DNA of 40,328 bases from contig DASYUH010000075.1 of the NCBI GenBank assembly GCA_036001465.1, positions 1 to 40,328 on the forward strand, given 5' to 3'. The stretch's first letter is position 1. Each line of letters opens with the position of its first letter. The translations under genes and the position numbers were made by a program. Below are positions 25,220 through 34,173 of the stretch, one piece after another. The stretch is from Candidatus Polarisedimenticolia bacterium (GTDB lineage Bacteria > Acidobacteriota > Polarisedimenticolia > Gp22-AA2). A model generated the notes under the pieces. That model made no database searches and was not told the DNA's origin. It was given only the letters and a program-made list of their open reading frames with translations.

Positions 25220-27837
25220 TGGCCGGGGGCAAGCAGGGCCTGTTCCTGCGCATCGAGGAGCTGGCGCGCCGGCGCTACCGCCTGGTCTTCCTGGTCACCA
25301 TCGCCCTCTGCCTGTTCTCTCTCTTCCTGGGCCGGCACCTGACGCTCGACGGCGACGTGCTGAACCTGGTGCCGAAGAACAACCGGGTCATCAGCACCTT
25401 CCGCGAGGCGCTCAAGGACTTCGGCAGCCTCGACTACCTGCTGCTCCTGGCGGAGGCGCGCAAGGGGCAGACGGTCGACGAGCTGCAGGAGTTCGCCGAT
25501 CTCCTCGCCGCACGCCTGCAGACCATCCCGGACATCGAGTACGTGGAGCATCGGATCGACACCACGGGGCCGTTCTTCTCGTTCTTCCGGACGAACCAGA
25601 TCCTGTTCCTGCCGCCGGCGAAGCTCGACGAGCTGCGCGCCCGGTTCACCGATCCCGCCATCCGCGCGCAGGTGAAGGAGAACTTCCGGCAGCTGACCGG
25701 GCCGTCGTCGTTCCTCGTCAAGCAGCTGCTGGAGGACGACCCCTTCCAGGTCTCCTCGCTCGTCTTCAAGGAGGTGCTGCGCAGCAAGGGACCGCTCAAG
25801 GTGGACCTGTCGAGCGGCTATTTCCTGTCGAAGGACGGCGGCTCGCTCCTGATCATCGCCAAGCCGGTCAAGCCCGCCCAGGACACCGCCTTCGACAAGC
25901 GGCTGATGGTGCAGGTGCGCCTTGCGGTCGAGGAGGTGTCGAAGCAGTTCGAGCGGGACCTGAAGGAGCAGGCGGCGGACGGCGCGACGCTCGGCGCGGA
26001 CGCGCCCGGGCCCGGGCCCGAGGCGCTGCGTGCCCCCGGGGTCGATTACGGCGGCGGCTACATCATCGCGCTCGACGACAGCGATCTCATCATGCAGGAC
26101 ATGCTGCGCAACGGCACGCTGTCGTTCGTCGTCATCCTGGCGCTCTATTACTTCTGCTACCGGCGCTTCGGCGCCATCCTCTACTCGTCGGTGCCGCTCC
26201 TGGTCGGGCAGATCCTGACCCTGGCGGCGGCCTATGTCTGCCTGCGCCACCTGAACTCGGCGACGACCGGCTTCACGGCGATGCTGATGGGGCTGGGGAC
26301 CGACTTCACCATCGTGATGTACGCCCGCTACGTCGAGGAGCGCACCCGCGGGCGCAGCCTCGAGGAGGCGTTGCGCCTGATGATGGGGGTGTCCGCCTTC
26401 GGCGTCTTCACCGGGGCGATCACCTCGGCTGGCACCTTCTACGCGATGTGCGTCACCGAGTACAAGGGGCTCCGCGACTTCGGCTTCCTGGTCGGCACCG
26501 GCATCCTGTTCTGCCTGGTGGCGATCCTGTTCCTCCTGCCGGCGATGATCTCCTGGAACGAGGGGCGGGCGCGCCGGAAGGACGTCACGAAGAAGCTCTA
26601 CCTGCACTCGTTCGGCATCGAGCGGGTCATGGCCTGGAGCACGCGGCACACGGGGCCGGTCCTCGTCGCGTCGGCGCTCCTCACGATCGGCCTCGGCTGG
26701 TACGCCTGGAACGTCGAGTTCACGAGCAGCGTGCAGGACCTCCGCTCGCCGAAGAACCGCGGCATCATGATGCAGGAGACCATCGGCCGGAAGTTCGAGG
26801 CCTCCTTCACGCCGATGATGGTCCTGTCCCGGGGGCCCGACCTGGACGGCGTGCTCGAGACCAACCGCGAGGCCAACCGCCTGCTCGATCAGTTCGTGGC
26901 GGACGGCACCCTGCGGGGCTACGAGTCGATCTTCAACTACCTGCCGCCGCGCCAGGACCAGGAGCAGGTGATCGAGGCCCTGCGCGCCGGACGGGACGAC
27001 GCCTTCGACGTGGCGCGCATTGAGCGCACCTTCCGCGAGGCGCTGCGCGAGACTGGTTTCCGCGCGGAGACCTACGCCGGCTACCTGAAGGCCCTGCCGG
27101 CGATCCTGCGCCCCGAGCGACCGCTCGCCGTCGCCGACCTGAAGGCGGCCGGCCTGGGGCATTTCATCGACCGCTACGTCCGGGAGGACGAGGGGGGCGG
27201 CGTCAAGTCGGTGACCTACCTCTTCCCCAGCGCCCCCGACGCGAAGCGCGTGGCGCCGCCCGCCCTGGTGAAGGCGCTCGACCGGCCGTCCCGGGGGATC
27301 GAGATCACCGGCGTCAACATCGCCTCGTCCGAGCTGAAGCAGATCTTCAGCCGCGATGCCTGGCGGGCCGTCATCCTCGGCATGATCCTGGTGACCGTCC
27401 TGCTGTGGATGGATTTCAAGAGCCTGTGGCTGACCGCCCTGGCCAACGTGCAGCTCCTGCTGGGCGTTGTCTGGATGCTGGGCTGCATGCGCCTCCTGGG
27501 GATCAAGATGAACTTCGTCAACGCCTTCGTCACCAGCATGATCCTGGGCGTCGGCATCGACTACGGCATCCACATCATCCACCGCATCTCGCAGGAGGGG
27601 CTGAGCAACTTCGAGGGGCTGATGGAGACCGGCAAGGCGGTCGTCATGGCCGCCCTGACGAACGTCGCCGGCTTCGGCACGATCGGCCTGTCGAACTACC
27701 CCGGCCTGCGATCGATGGGGATCGTCGCCGCCATCGGCTCGGTCACCTGCCTGGTCACCGCCCTGACGACGCTCCCCGCCCTCTTGATCCTGACGAAGAC
27801 GCGCGTGGCGCGTCACGTGGACGAGGGGCGGGCCTGA
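25219..27837 (+). CDS. RND-superfamily (MMPL/HpnN-like) lipid exporter
   Basis: 872 aa. A membrane segment near residue 22-40 is followed by a large periplasmic region, then six clustered segments (about 300-455), a second periplasmic region and a second cluster near 720-865. LMGLGTDFTIVMYARYVEER and MILGVGIDYGIHIIHRISQE are the paired GxxxDY-type motifs in segments 4 and 10 expected of RND/MMPL proteins. HpnN-type members move hopanoids to the outer membrane; no hopanoid gene is visible here, so the substrate is not assigned. It overlaps recR by 1 nt and probably ends the operon. Confidence 0.9.
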   Translation: MAGGKQGLFLRIEELARRRYRLVFLVTIALCLFSLFLGRHLTLDGDVLNLVPKNNRVISTFREALKDFGSLDYLLLLAEARKGQTVDELQEFADLLAARLQTIPDIEYVEHRIDTTGPFFSFFRTNQILFLPPAKLDELRARFTDPAIRAQVKENFRQLTGPSSFLVKQLLEDDPFQVSSLVFKEVLRSKGPLKVDLSSGYFLSKDGGSLLIIAKPVKPAQDTAFDKRLMVQVRLAVEEVSKQFERDLKEQAADGATLGADAPGPGPEALRAPGVDYGGGYIIALDDSDLIMQDMLRNGTLSFVVILALYYFCYRRFGAILYSSVPLLVGQILTLAAAYVCLRHLNSATTGFTAMLMGLGTDFTIVMYARYVEERTRGRSLEEALRLMMGVSAFGVFTGAITSAGTFYAMCVTEYKGLRDFGFLVGTGILFCLVAILFLLPAMISWNEGRARRKDVTKKLYLHSFGIERVMAWSTRHTGPVLVASALLTIGLGWYAWNVEFTSSVQDLRSPKNRGIMMQETIGRKFEASFTPMMVLSRGPDLDGVLETNREANRLLDQFVADGTLRGYESIFNYLPPRQDQEQVIEALRAGRDDAFDVARIERTFREALRETGFRAETYAGYLKALPAILRPERPLAVADLKAAGLGHFIDRYVREDEGGGVKSVTYLFPSAPDAKRVAPPALVKALDRPSRGIEITGVNIASSELKQIFSRDAWRAVILGMILVTVLLWMDFKSLWLTALANVQLLLGVVWMLGCMRLLGIKMNFVNAFVTSMILGVGIDYGIHIIHRISQEGLSNFEGLMETGKAVVMAALTNVAGFGTIGLSNYPGLRSMGIVAAIGSVTCLVTALTTLPALLILTKTRVARHVDEGRA

Positions 27838-27850
27838 CGCCCCGCCGGCC

Positions 27851-29047
27851 TCAGGGTCGGACCGGCTCCTGCGACTCCCCTGCCGCGAACGCCGCCTCGA
27901 TCGGCGGGCCGGCCTTGGGATTGAACCGGGCGGCATCGAGGCCGAAGAAGCGCAGAAGGGTGGCCGCGATGTCGGCCTGGTGCACCGTGGGGTGCGGGGC
28001 GACCTCGCCTCGGTCGGGCGTGTCGGGGCCGATGACGGCGACCCAGATGTCCTCCGACCCCTTGATCCCCTCTTCGTGGTCGACCCAGTCCTTGCCGGTC
28101 ACCCCCCGGCCGTGGTCGGTCGTCACGATGAGCGTGGTCTGTCCCCGGTAGGCCTCGTCCGACTCGACCGTCTCCCAGAGCGTCTTCAGATAACCGTCGG
28201 CCACGTGGATGTAGTCCATGAGGCGGTCGTAGCGGCGCGCGTGGGCCCAGTCGTCCGACTCGCCGAGGGCGATGTAGAGCAAGCGGGGCTTCTGGGTCTT
28301 CAGGTATTCGAGCGCCAGGTTGAAGGTGATGGCGTCGCTCCGCCCCTCCTCCCACAGCGACATGACCTGGTTCTGCAGCTCGTCGAGGAAGGCCATCCGC
28401 GGCGTGGCGATCTCCCGGGGGATCCTCTCGTGGCCGGCATAGGTGAAGAAGGCGTCCGGCTTGGACGAGGCCAGCATCTTGAACGGCTCCCACCCGCCGA
28501 TCATCGCGACCTCCCGCGGGGCGAGCCTCAGCTCGTCTTTCACGAACTCCAGCACGGTCTTGTGCGCGTAGCGCTTGACGTCGTTGGTCGTCACGTCCGG
28601 CTGGTACTGGCCGGTCAGGATCTCGGCATAGCCCGGGGCCGAGAACAGGTGCGGATTGCGCGGCATGACGCGGCTTCCCTTCTCCTTGTTGCCGAGCACG
28701 ATTCCGTGCGCCGCGAGCCGGTCCCAGAAGAATGGCAGGAGGGTCCGGCGGCGCTCGTCGGGTGTCTCCCGCCAGTAGAGCCGCCGCGCCCTGTCCTCGT
28801 CGTAGATGCCGGACAGGTCCTTCTTCTCGGACACGATCGGGTCCATGCCGGCGAACATCTCCTGGATGCGCAGGCCGTCGAGCGTGACCAGGATGACGTT
28901 GCGGGTGCGCAGGGACGCGTCCGCCTCGATCGGTGCGGAGGGGGTGGCCCGCGCGCCGGCCAGGAGCGGTCCGCCGGCCGCGAGCGGAAGGCAGGCCGCG
29001 GCCAGAAGCGCCAAGGCGGCCGCGGCGACGAGGGGGCGCCGGCTCAT
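27851..29047 (-). CDS. Alkaline phosphatase/sulfatase-superfamily lipoprotein
   Basis: 398 aa. Signal peptide with a candidate lipoprotein cysteine (ALALLAAAC). RNVILVTLDGLRIQEMFAGM contains the first metal-binding Asp and the nucleophile region; GYAEILTGQYQPDVTTNDVK, LGESDDWAHARRYDRLMDYI and LIVTTDHGRGVTGKDWVDHE supply the remaining metal ligands of the alkaline phosphatase/phosphodiesterase fold. It is expected outside the cytoplasm. Substrate is unknown. ATG at 29047 overlaps the aminotransferase stop by 4 nt. Confidence 0.87.
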   Translation of the reverse strand: MSRRPLVAAAALALLAAACLPLAAGGPLLAGARATPSAPIEADASLRTRNVILVTLDGLRIQEMFAGMDPIVSEKKDLSGIYDEDRARRLYWRETPDERRRTLLPFFWDRLAAHGIVLGNKEKGSRVMPRNPHLFSAPGYAEILTGQYQPDVTTNDVKRYAHKTVLEFVKDELRLAPREVAMIGGWEPFKMLASSKPDAFFTYAGHERIPREIATPRMAFLDELQNQVMSLWEEGRSDAITFNLALEYLKTQKPRLLYIALGESDDWAHARRYDRLMDYIHVADGYLKTLWETVESDEAYRGQTTLIVTTDHGRGVTGKDWVDHEEGIKGSEDIWVAVIGPDTPDRGEVAPHPTVHQADIAATLLRFFGLDAARFNPKAGPPIEAAFAAGESQEPVRP

Positions 29048-30312
29048 CGGCCCGCCGTCGCGCGCGGTCCGCGCCTCGTCGCGGGGCCTCGCTTCACGCC
29101 GGCCCGCTTCGCGGCGATCCTCTTCACGGCCACCCTCATGGGGGGGATCCCTTTCAGAGGGACCGAAAGCCGATCCCGGCCGCGCTCCAGGTCCGCGAGC
29201 GTCGCGTCGATCCGCTCCAGGCCGCGCCCCAGATGGTCGGCGTCGTAGCCGTAGCCGATCCGGATGTAGCGGCCGATCCCGAAGTGGCTTCCGGGTGTGA
29301 TCAGGACCGACTGCTCGCGGCGGAGCTTCGTGAACAGCGCCTCGGAGCCAATCGGCAGCCGGTAGCCGACCAGGGCAATCGCCCCCGCGACCGGACGGAT
29401 GTAGGTGAGCGTGTCGCCGTGCGCGCCGATCCACCTCTCCAGCACCGGGATGTTCTTGCGGATCAGGCCGCGCGTGCGCGCCAGGATGGCCTCGCGCCGC
29501 CGGGGCTCCATGACGATCTCCGCCAGTCGATCCGACAGGAAGGTCGGCGTGAGCGTCAGGTAGTCGTGGTAGCGGCAGAGATGCGCCAGGGTCCTCGCCG
29601 GCCCCAGGATCCAGCCGGTGCGCAGGCCCGGCAGGCCGAACGCCTTGGAGAGCCCGGCGGTGACCAGGACCTTGTCGTAACGGCCCCAGAAGGTCGGCGA
29701 GATCTCCCCTTCCACCTCGGCGCCGCGGTACACCTCGTCCGACACGATCCAGGCGCCGACCCGCCGGGCGGCGCGCACGACGGCTTCCATCTCGTCCTCG
29801 TCGAGGACAGCGCCGGTCGGGTTGTTCGGGTTCGTGACCAGGATGATCTTCGTCCGGCGGGTGACGGCCCGGTCGAGCCCCTGCACGTCGAGCGCCCAGC
29901 GCCTTCGCCCGTTCGTGCGCCGCTCGATCAGGCGGAAGGGATCGGCGCGCCCCCCGTAGGCACGCGCCAGCCCCCAGGCCTGCAGGTAGTTCGGAATCAT
30001 CACGGCGGCGCGGTCCCCCTGATCGAGCAGTCCCCAGAAGACGACGTAGTTCGCCTCCGAGCCGCCGTTCGTGACCATGACGTTGTCGCGCGTCGCATCG
30101 CCGTAGAACCCGGCAATCCGGTCGCGCAGCGTCTCCGAGCCGCGCGAGGCCGGATACTTCAGCCGGAGGTCGTGGAGCGCGCGGGTGTCCGTCTCGGGGC
30201 CGAGAATCTCGCCGACGGTCATCGGCAGGACACCGCTCTCCGAGAGGTTGAACTCCACCTCGTTTTCGTACAGGCACTGCGTCCGTTCCATCCTGAACAG
30301 GTCGATGCGCAT
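29044..30312 (-). CDS. PLP-dependent class I/II aminotransferase with basic tail
   Basis: 422 aa. NPNNPTG (161-167), D192-E-V-Y195 (SDEVY) and the PLP lysine K223 (TAGLSKAFGLPGLRTGWILG) mark a fold-type I aminotransferase; GSEANYVVFW and SVLITPGSHFGIGRYIRIGY are further conserved blocks. Substrate is not evident. The C-terminal 30-40 residues are unusually basic (KRIAAKRAGVKRGPATRRGP), with repeated KR/AKR units, not part of the catalytic fold. ATG at 30312 gives the usual N-terminus. It is the first gene of a two-gene operon with the phosphatase. Confidence 0.9.
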   Translation of the reverse strand: MRIDLFRMERTQCLYENEVEFNLSESGVLPMTVGEILGPETDTRALHDLRLKYPASRGSETLRDRIAGFYGDATRDNVMVTNGGSEANYVVFWGLLDQGDRAAVMIPNYLQAWGLARAYGGRADPFRLIERRTNGRRRWALDVQGLDRAVTRRTKIILVTNPNNPTGAVLDEDEMEAVVRAARRVGAWIVSDEVYRGAEVEGEISPTFWGRYDKVLVTAGLSKAFGLPGLRTGWILGPARTLAHLCRYHDYLTLTPTFLSDRLAEIVMEPRRREAILARTRGLIRKNIPVLERWIGAHGDTLTYIRPVAGAIALVGYRLPIGSEALFTKLRREQSVLITPGSHFGIGRYIRIGYGYDADHLGRGLERIDATLADLERGRDRLSVPLKGIPPMRVAVKRIAAKRAGVKRGPATRRGPRATAGR

Positions 30313-30390
30313 CGGTTCTCCCGGCGGAGGGGACAGGGCCCTAGGATAGCAGAGGACGGCCGGGGCGCCTCGATGGTACCCTTCGTGCCA

Positions 30391-30690
30391 ATGGACGAAA
30401 CGGGACCGATCGACCCGCCGATCGACGGCACGCTCGACCTGCACACCTTCGACCCGCGCGAGGTGAACCACCTCGTCCCCGACTACCTGGCGGAGTGCCG
30501 GGCCAGGGGGATCCTCAGCGTCCGCATCATCCACGGCAAAGGGACGGGGGCGCTGCGCCGCGCGGTTCTGTCCGTGCTCGGCCGCCTGCCGGAGGTGGCG
30601 GCCTTCCGGACCGCCTCGGAGGACGCCGGCGGGTGGGGCGCGACCCTGGTCGAGCTCAGGCCTGCTTCCGGGCGTACCGGGAGTCGATGA
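30391..30690 (+). CDS. Smr-domain protein
   Basis: 99 aa. LDLHTFDPREVNHLVPDYL and VRIIHGKGTGALRRAVLSVL are the Smr-domain signatures (LDLH and HGKGxG). Smr domains are nicking endonuclease-like folds found with MutS2 and as free proteins. ATG at 30391 is chosen; another ATG lies 18 nt upstream. The gene is divergent from the aminotransferase and its 3' end overlaps the DUF1579 gene on the other strand by 35 bp. Confidence 0.88.
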   Translation: MDETGPIDPPIDGTLDLHTFDPREVNHLVPDYLAECRARGILSVRIIHGKGTGALRRAVLSVLGRLPEVAAFRTASEDAGGWGATLVELRPASGRTGSR

Positions 30691-31129
30691 AGACCGCCCA
30701 GGTCTTGCCGTCCCTGGAGTGTTCGATGCGGAAGGAGTACCGGTCCGCCCCCTCGAACGCGTAGATGTAGCGGCTGTGCCCCATCGGGTTTTCTCCCTCG
30801 AACGTCAGGCGGTCGGCCTCCCAGCGTCCACGCACAGGCTCCGGGGTTCCCGACCCCATCGAGTCGAACCAGTGCATGGTGTAGCCCTTCTGCTGCGGAT
30901 CGTACCCGTAGACCCCGTGCCCGCGGTAGGTGATCTGGCCGCTGCGCTCCTGGACGTAGTCGGCGACCAGGAAGAACCCATTGAGATCGAGATGCGCCTG
31001 GAAGCGTCCGGCGCCGGTGCCCCCCTTCGGATCCCACGGCGACGGGTGAATCGTCTCCTCCCCGACCCAGTCGCCCGCCAGGGCCTTCAGCCTGCGATGC
31101 TCGTCCAGTAGCCTCGGCACGTCCATCAT
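30656..31129 (-). CDS. DUF1579 family protein
   Basis: 157 aa. LKALAGDWVGEETIHPSPWD, GRFQAHLDLNGFFLVADYVQ, RGHGVYGYDPQQKGYTMHWF and GKTWAVFIDSRYAR are DUF1579-type blocks (a calycin-like beta-rich fold). No signal peptide. GGGGAGG is 7 nt before ATG 31129. Function unknown. Confidence 0.86.
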   Translation of the reverse strand: MMDVPRLLDEHRRLKALAGDWVGEETIHPSPWDPKGGTGAGRFQAHLDLNGFFLVADYVQERSGQITYRGHGVYGYDPQQKGYTMHWFDSMGSGTPEPVRGRWEADRLTFEGENPMGHSRYIYAFEGADRYSFRIEHSRDGKTWAVFIDSRYARKQA

Positions 31130-31213
31130 CGGTGGTCCTCCCCTCGTGGTGGTGCGAAACTCGCGCTGTTCGGATGCATGAATTGTCACGCCGTTCGTCC
31201 AGAACGTCAACCC

Positions 31214-31252
31214 CTCGTCCCGCCCCCTCGTCCCGGCTGCTCGTCCCGCCTG
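31214..31252. repeat. Three 13-bp direct repeats
   Basis: CTCGTCCCG begins at 31214, 31227 and 31240, giving a strict 13-bp period, with a degenerate fourth unit CTTGACG at 31253. It lies between the divergent DUF1579 and PhzF genes, directly upstream of a TTGACG (31254-31259) that could be a -35 for PhzF. A regulatory role is possible; a simple tandem duplication is the alternative. Confidence 0.5.
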
Positions 31253-31301
31253 CTTGACGTACCCCTCCGAAGGGCGCTACTCTCCAGGCCTCGAACCAGC
31301 C

Positions 31302-32213
31302 ATGCGCTTCCGTTTCGCGACAGCCGACGTATTCACCGACCGGATCTTCGGCGGGAACCAGCTCGCCGTGTTCCCGGACGGCCGGGGGCTGCGCACGGAG
31401 CAGATGCAGCAGGTGGCGCGCGAATTCAATTTCTCCGAGACGGTCTTCGTGCTGCCTCCGGACCTTCCGGCCCACACCCGCCGCCTGCGGATCTTCACGC
31501 CCGGGGGGGAGATCCCCTTCGCCGGCCACCCGACGATTGGCACCGCCTGCGTCCTGGCGTCCCTGGGAGAAATCCCCAACGGCGACGAGTGGACGCGGAT
31601 CGTCTTCGAGGAGGGGGCGGGGCCGGTGCCGGTCTGCATCCAGACGATCGACGGCCGGGCGCGATACGCCCGGCTGACCTCGCCGCGGCTTCCGGAGATC
31701 GGCCCGCCCGCGCCCCCCGCCGCCGATCTGGCCGCCATGCTGTCCCTCGAGCCGTCGGACCTGCTCGAGGAGCCCTGGACCCCCCAGGGGGTGTCCTGCG
31801 GGCTGCCCTTCCTGCTGGTTCCGCTGCGCGATCGGGGGGCCGTCGGACGCGCCCGGCTGCGTCCCGACGTCTGGGAGCGGGTGCTGTCCCGGTACTGGTC
31901 GCCGCACGTCTACCTCTTCGCGCTCGACCCCGAGCTCGCGGGGCGGCAGGCGCGCGCCCGCATGTTCGGCCCCGCCGCGGGCGTGACCGAGGACCCCGCC
32001 ACCGGCAGCGCCGCGACGGCGCTCGCCGGCTACCTGGGGGCGCGCGACCCGAGGCGGGACGGCCGGCTGCGATGGGTCATCGAGCAGGGGTTCGAGATGG
32101 GCCGCCCGAGCCTCCTCGAGGCCGAGGCGGACAAGCGCGAGGGGACGATCACCGAGATCCGCGTCGGCGGCGCCACCGCCCTCGTCAGCGAAGGCACGAT
32201 GGAGATCCCTTGA
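31302..32213 (+). CDS. PhzF-family isomerase
   Basis: 303 aa, diaminopimelate-epimerase-like fold. FRFATADVFTDRIFGGNQLA, FNFSETVFVLPP with catalytic-type E46, IFTPGGEIPFAGHPTIGTAC, and MFGPAAGVTEDPATGSAATA are the family motifs. PhzF proteins include the phenazine isomerase and many of unknown substrate; no phenazine genes are nearby. ATG at 31302. Confidence 0.93.
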   Translation: MRFRFATADVFTDRIFGGNQLAVFPDGRGLRTEQMQQVAREFNFSETVFVLPPDLPAHTRRLRIFTPGGEIPFAGHPTIGTACVLASLGEIPNGDEWTRIVFEEGAGPVPVCIQTIDGRARYARLTSPRLPEIGPPAPPAADLAAMLSLEPSDLLEEPWTPQGVSCGLPFLLVPLRDRGAVGRARLRPDVWERVLSRYWSPHVYLFALDPELAGRQARARMFGPAAGVTEDPATGSAATALAGYLGARDPRRDGRLRWVIEQGFEMGRPSLLEAEADKREGTITEIRVGGATALVSEGTMEIP

Positions 32214-32226
32214 CGGACGCGCTCCG

Positions 32227-34173
32227 ATGAGCCGGCCCGCCCCGTCGGTCCGCTGGTCCGCCGTTCCCGTCCTGCTCGCCCTGCTCGCCGCCTGCGCCCA
32301 CTCCGGCGGGCCGCCCCGGATCGCCGCCTCCCCCGAGGCGTCGCTCGCCGCGGCGCCCGAGTACTCCATCGAGGAGTTCCTGGGAACGACCCGGATCCTG
32401 GGCGCCTCGTTCTCGCCCGACGGCCGCACGATTCTGTACAGCTCCGATCAAACCGGCGTGTTCAACGCCTTCGCCGTCGCCGCCGCCGGCGGCCAGCCGG
32501 TGCAGCTCACCCGCTCGACGGAGGATGCGATCAGGGCGGAGTCCTATTTTCCGGCGGACGAGCGCTTCCTGTACACCAGCGACAAGGGGGGGAACGAGCT
32601 GACGCACCTCTACGTGCGCGAGCGGGACGGGTCGGTGCGCGACCTGACGCCGGGCGACGGGGTCAAGGCGGAGTTCCTCGGCTGGGCGCGCGACGACCGG
32701 ACCTTCTTCGTCAGCACCAACGAGCGCGACCCGAAGTTCTTCGACCTGTACGAGTACCAGACGGACGGCTACGCCCGGAGCCTGCTCTTCAAGAACGACG
32801 CGGGCTACAAGTACGGCGACGTCTCCCCCGACCGGACGACCCTGGCCCTCTCCAAGTCGCGCACCACCAACGACAGCGACGCCTTCCTGCATGTCCTGAA
32901 GACCGGGGAGACCAGGAACATCACCCCCCACAAGGGGGACGCGCTGAACCGGCCGGCGCGGTTCACCCCGGACGGCCTGGGGCTCTACCTGATCAGCGAC
33001 GAGGGGAGCGAGTTCGCCGGCCTGGCCCTCTACGATCTGAAGACCGGCGCGCGCCGCCCCCTGGTCAGGCCTTCCTGGGAGGTGACCGAGGCCGAGATCT
33101 CGAAGAGCGGCCGGTACCTGGCGGTCTCCATTAATAATGATGCGCGGACCGAGCTCCGGCTGTTCGAGGCCGCCTCGATGCGCCCGGTCGCCCTGCCGGA
33201 CCTGCCCCGGGGGGCGATCAGGACGGTCACCTTCTCGCGCGACGAGGAACACCTGGCGTTCCATGCGAGCGACAGCCTGACGCCGCGGGACCTCTACGCC
33301 ATGGACCTGGGAGGAGGGGCGCCGCGCCGGCTGACCCGCTCGCTCAATCCGCGGATTGACCCCAGGAACCTGGCCGAGGTCGAGGTCGTGCGCTTCCCGT
33401 CCTACGACGGACTCGAGATCCCCGGCCTCCTCTACCGGCCGCACGGCGCCTCGTCGCGCCATCCCGTGCCCGCCATCGTCAAGGTCCACGGCGGTCCGGG
33501 GGGCCAGGCGCAGATCGAGTACAGCGGCCTGACCCAGTACCTCGTCAACCACGGCTACGCGGTGTTCGACATCAACAACCGTGGCAGCAGCGGCTACGGG
33601 AAGACCTTCTTCGCCCTGGACGATCGCCGGCACGGCGAGGCCGACCTGGGAGACGTCGTGGCGTGCCGCACGATGCTCGCCGAAAGCGGCTGGGTCGATG
33701 CGAAGCGGATCGGCATTCTCGGGGGGAGCTACGGCGGCTACATGGTCCTGGCGGCCCTCGCGTTCAAGCCGGGCACGTTCGCGGTCGGCGTCGACCTGTT
33801 CGGCGTCGCCAACTGGGTGCGCACCCTGGAGAGCATCCCTCCGTACTGGGAGTCCTTCCGCGAGGCGCTGTTCGCCGAGCTGGGGGATCCGAAGGCGGAC
33901 GCCGAGCGGCTCCGCCGCATCTCCCCGCTGTTCCACGCGACGAACATCAAGACGCCGCTCATCGTCCTGCAGGGAGCCAACGACCCGCGCGTCCTGAAGC
34001 CGGAATCGGACGACATCGTGAAGGCGGTGCGGGCCAACGGCGTGCCGGTCGAGTACGTCGTCTTTCCGGACGAGGGGCACGGATTCCAGAAGAAGGAGAA
34101 CGAGCTGGTCGGCTACCGGGCGATCCTGGCGTTCCTGGACCAGCACCTCAAGGGCGCCGCCGCGGGTGGGTGA
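32227..34173 (+). CDS. Prolyl oligopeptidase-family (S9) lipoprotein peptidase
   Basis: 648 aa. The N-terminus SVRWSAVPVLLALLAACAHS has a lipobox (LLAAC), so it is a predicted lipoprotein. A beta-propeller region (WD40/TolB-like repeats: FSPDGRTILYSSDQTGVFNA, RFLYTSDKGGNELTHLYV) occupies residues 50-390. The C-terminal alpha/beta-hydrolase has the triad S501 (GGSYGGYM), D586 (GANDPRV) and H618 (DEGHGF). It should be an aminoacyl/dipeptidyl-type peptidase acting outside the cytoplasm. The gene end overlaps the next start by 8 nt. Confidence 0.95.
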   Translation: MSRPAPSVRWSAVPVLLALLAACAHSGGPPRIAASPEASLAAAPEYSIEEFLGTTRILGASFSPDGRTILYSSDQTGVFNAFAVAAAGGQPVQLTRSTEDAIRAESYFPADERFLYTSDKGGNELTHLYVRERDGSVRDLTPGDGVKAEFLGWARDDRTFFVSTNERDPKFFDLYEYQTDGYARSLLFKNDAGYKYGDVSPDRTTLALSKSRTTNDSDAFLHVLKTGETRNITPHKGDALNRPARFTPDGLGLYLISDEGSEFAGLALYDLKTGARRPLVRPSWEVTEAEISKSGRYLAVSINNDARTELRLFEAASMRPVALPDLPRGAIRTVTFSRDEEHLAFHASDSLTPRDLYAMDLGGGAPRRLTRSLNPRIDPRNLAEVEVVRFPSYDGLEIPGLLYRPHGASSRHPVPAIVKVHGGPGGQAQIEYSGLTQYLVNHGYAVFDINNRGSSGYGKTFFALDDRRHGEADLGDVVACRTMLAESGWVDAKRIGILGGSYGGYMVLAALAFKPGTFAVGVDLFGVANWVRTLESIPPYWESFREALFAELGDPKADAERLRRISPLFHATNIKTPLIVLQGANDPRVLKPESDDIVKAVRANGVPVEYVVFPDEGHGFQKKENELVGYRAILAFLDQHLKGAAAGG

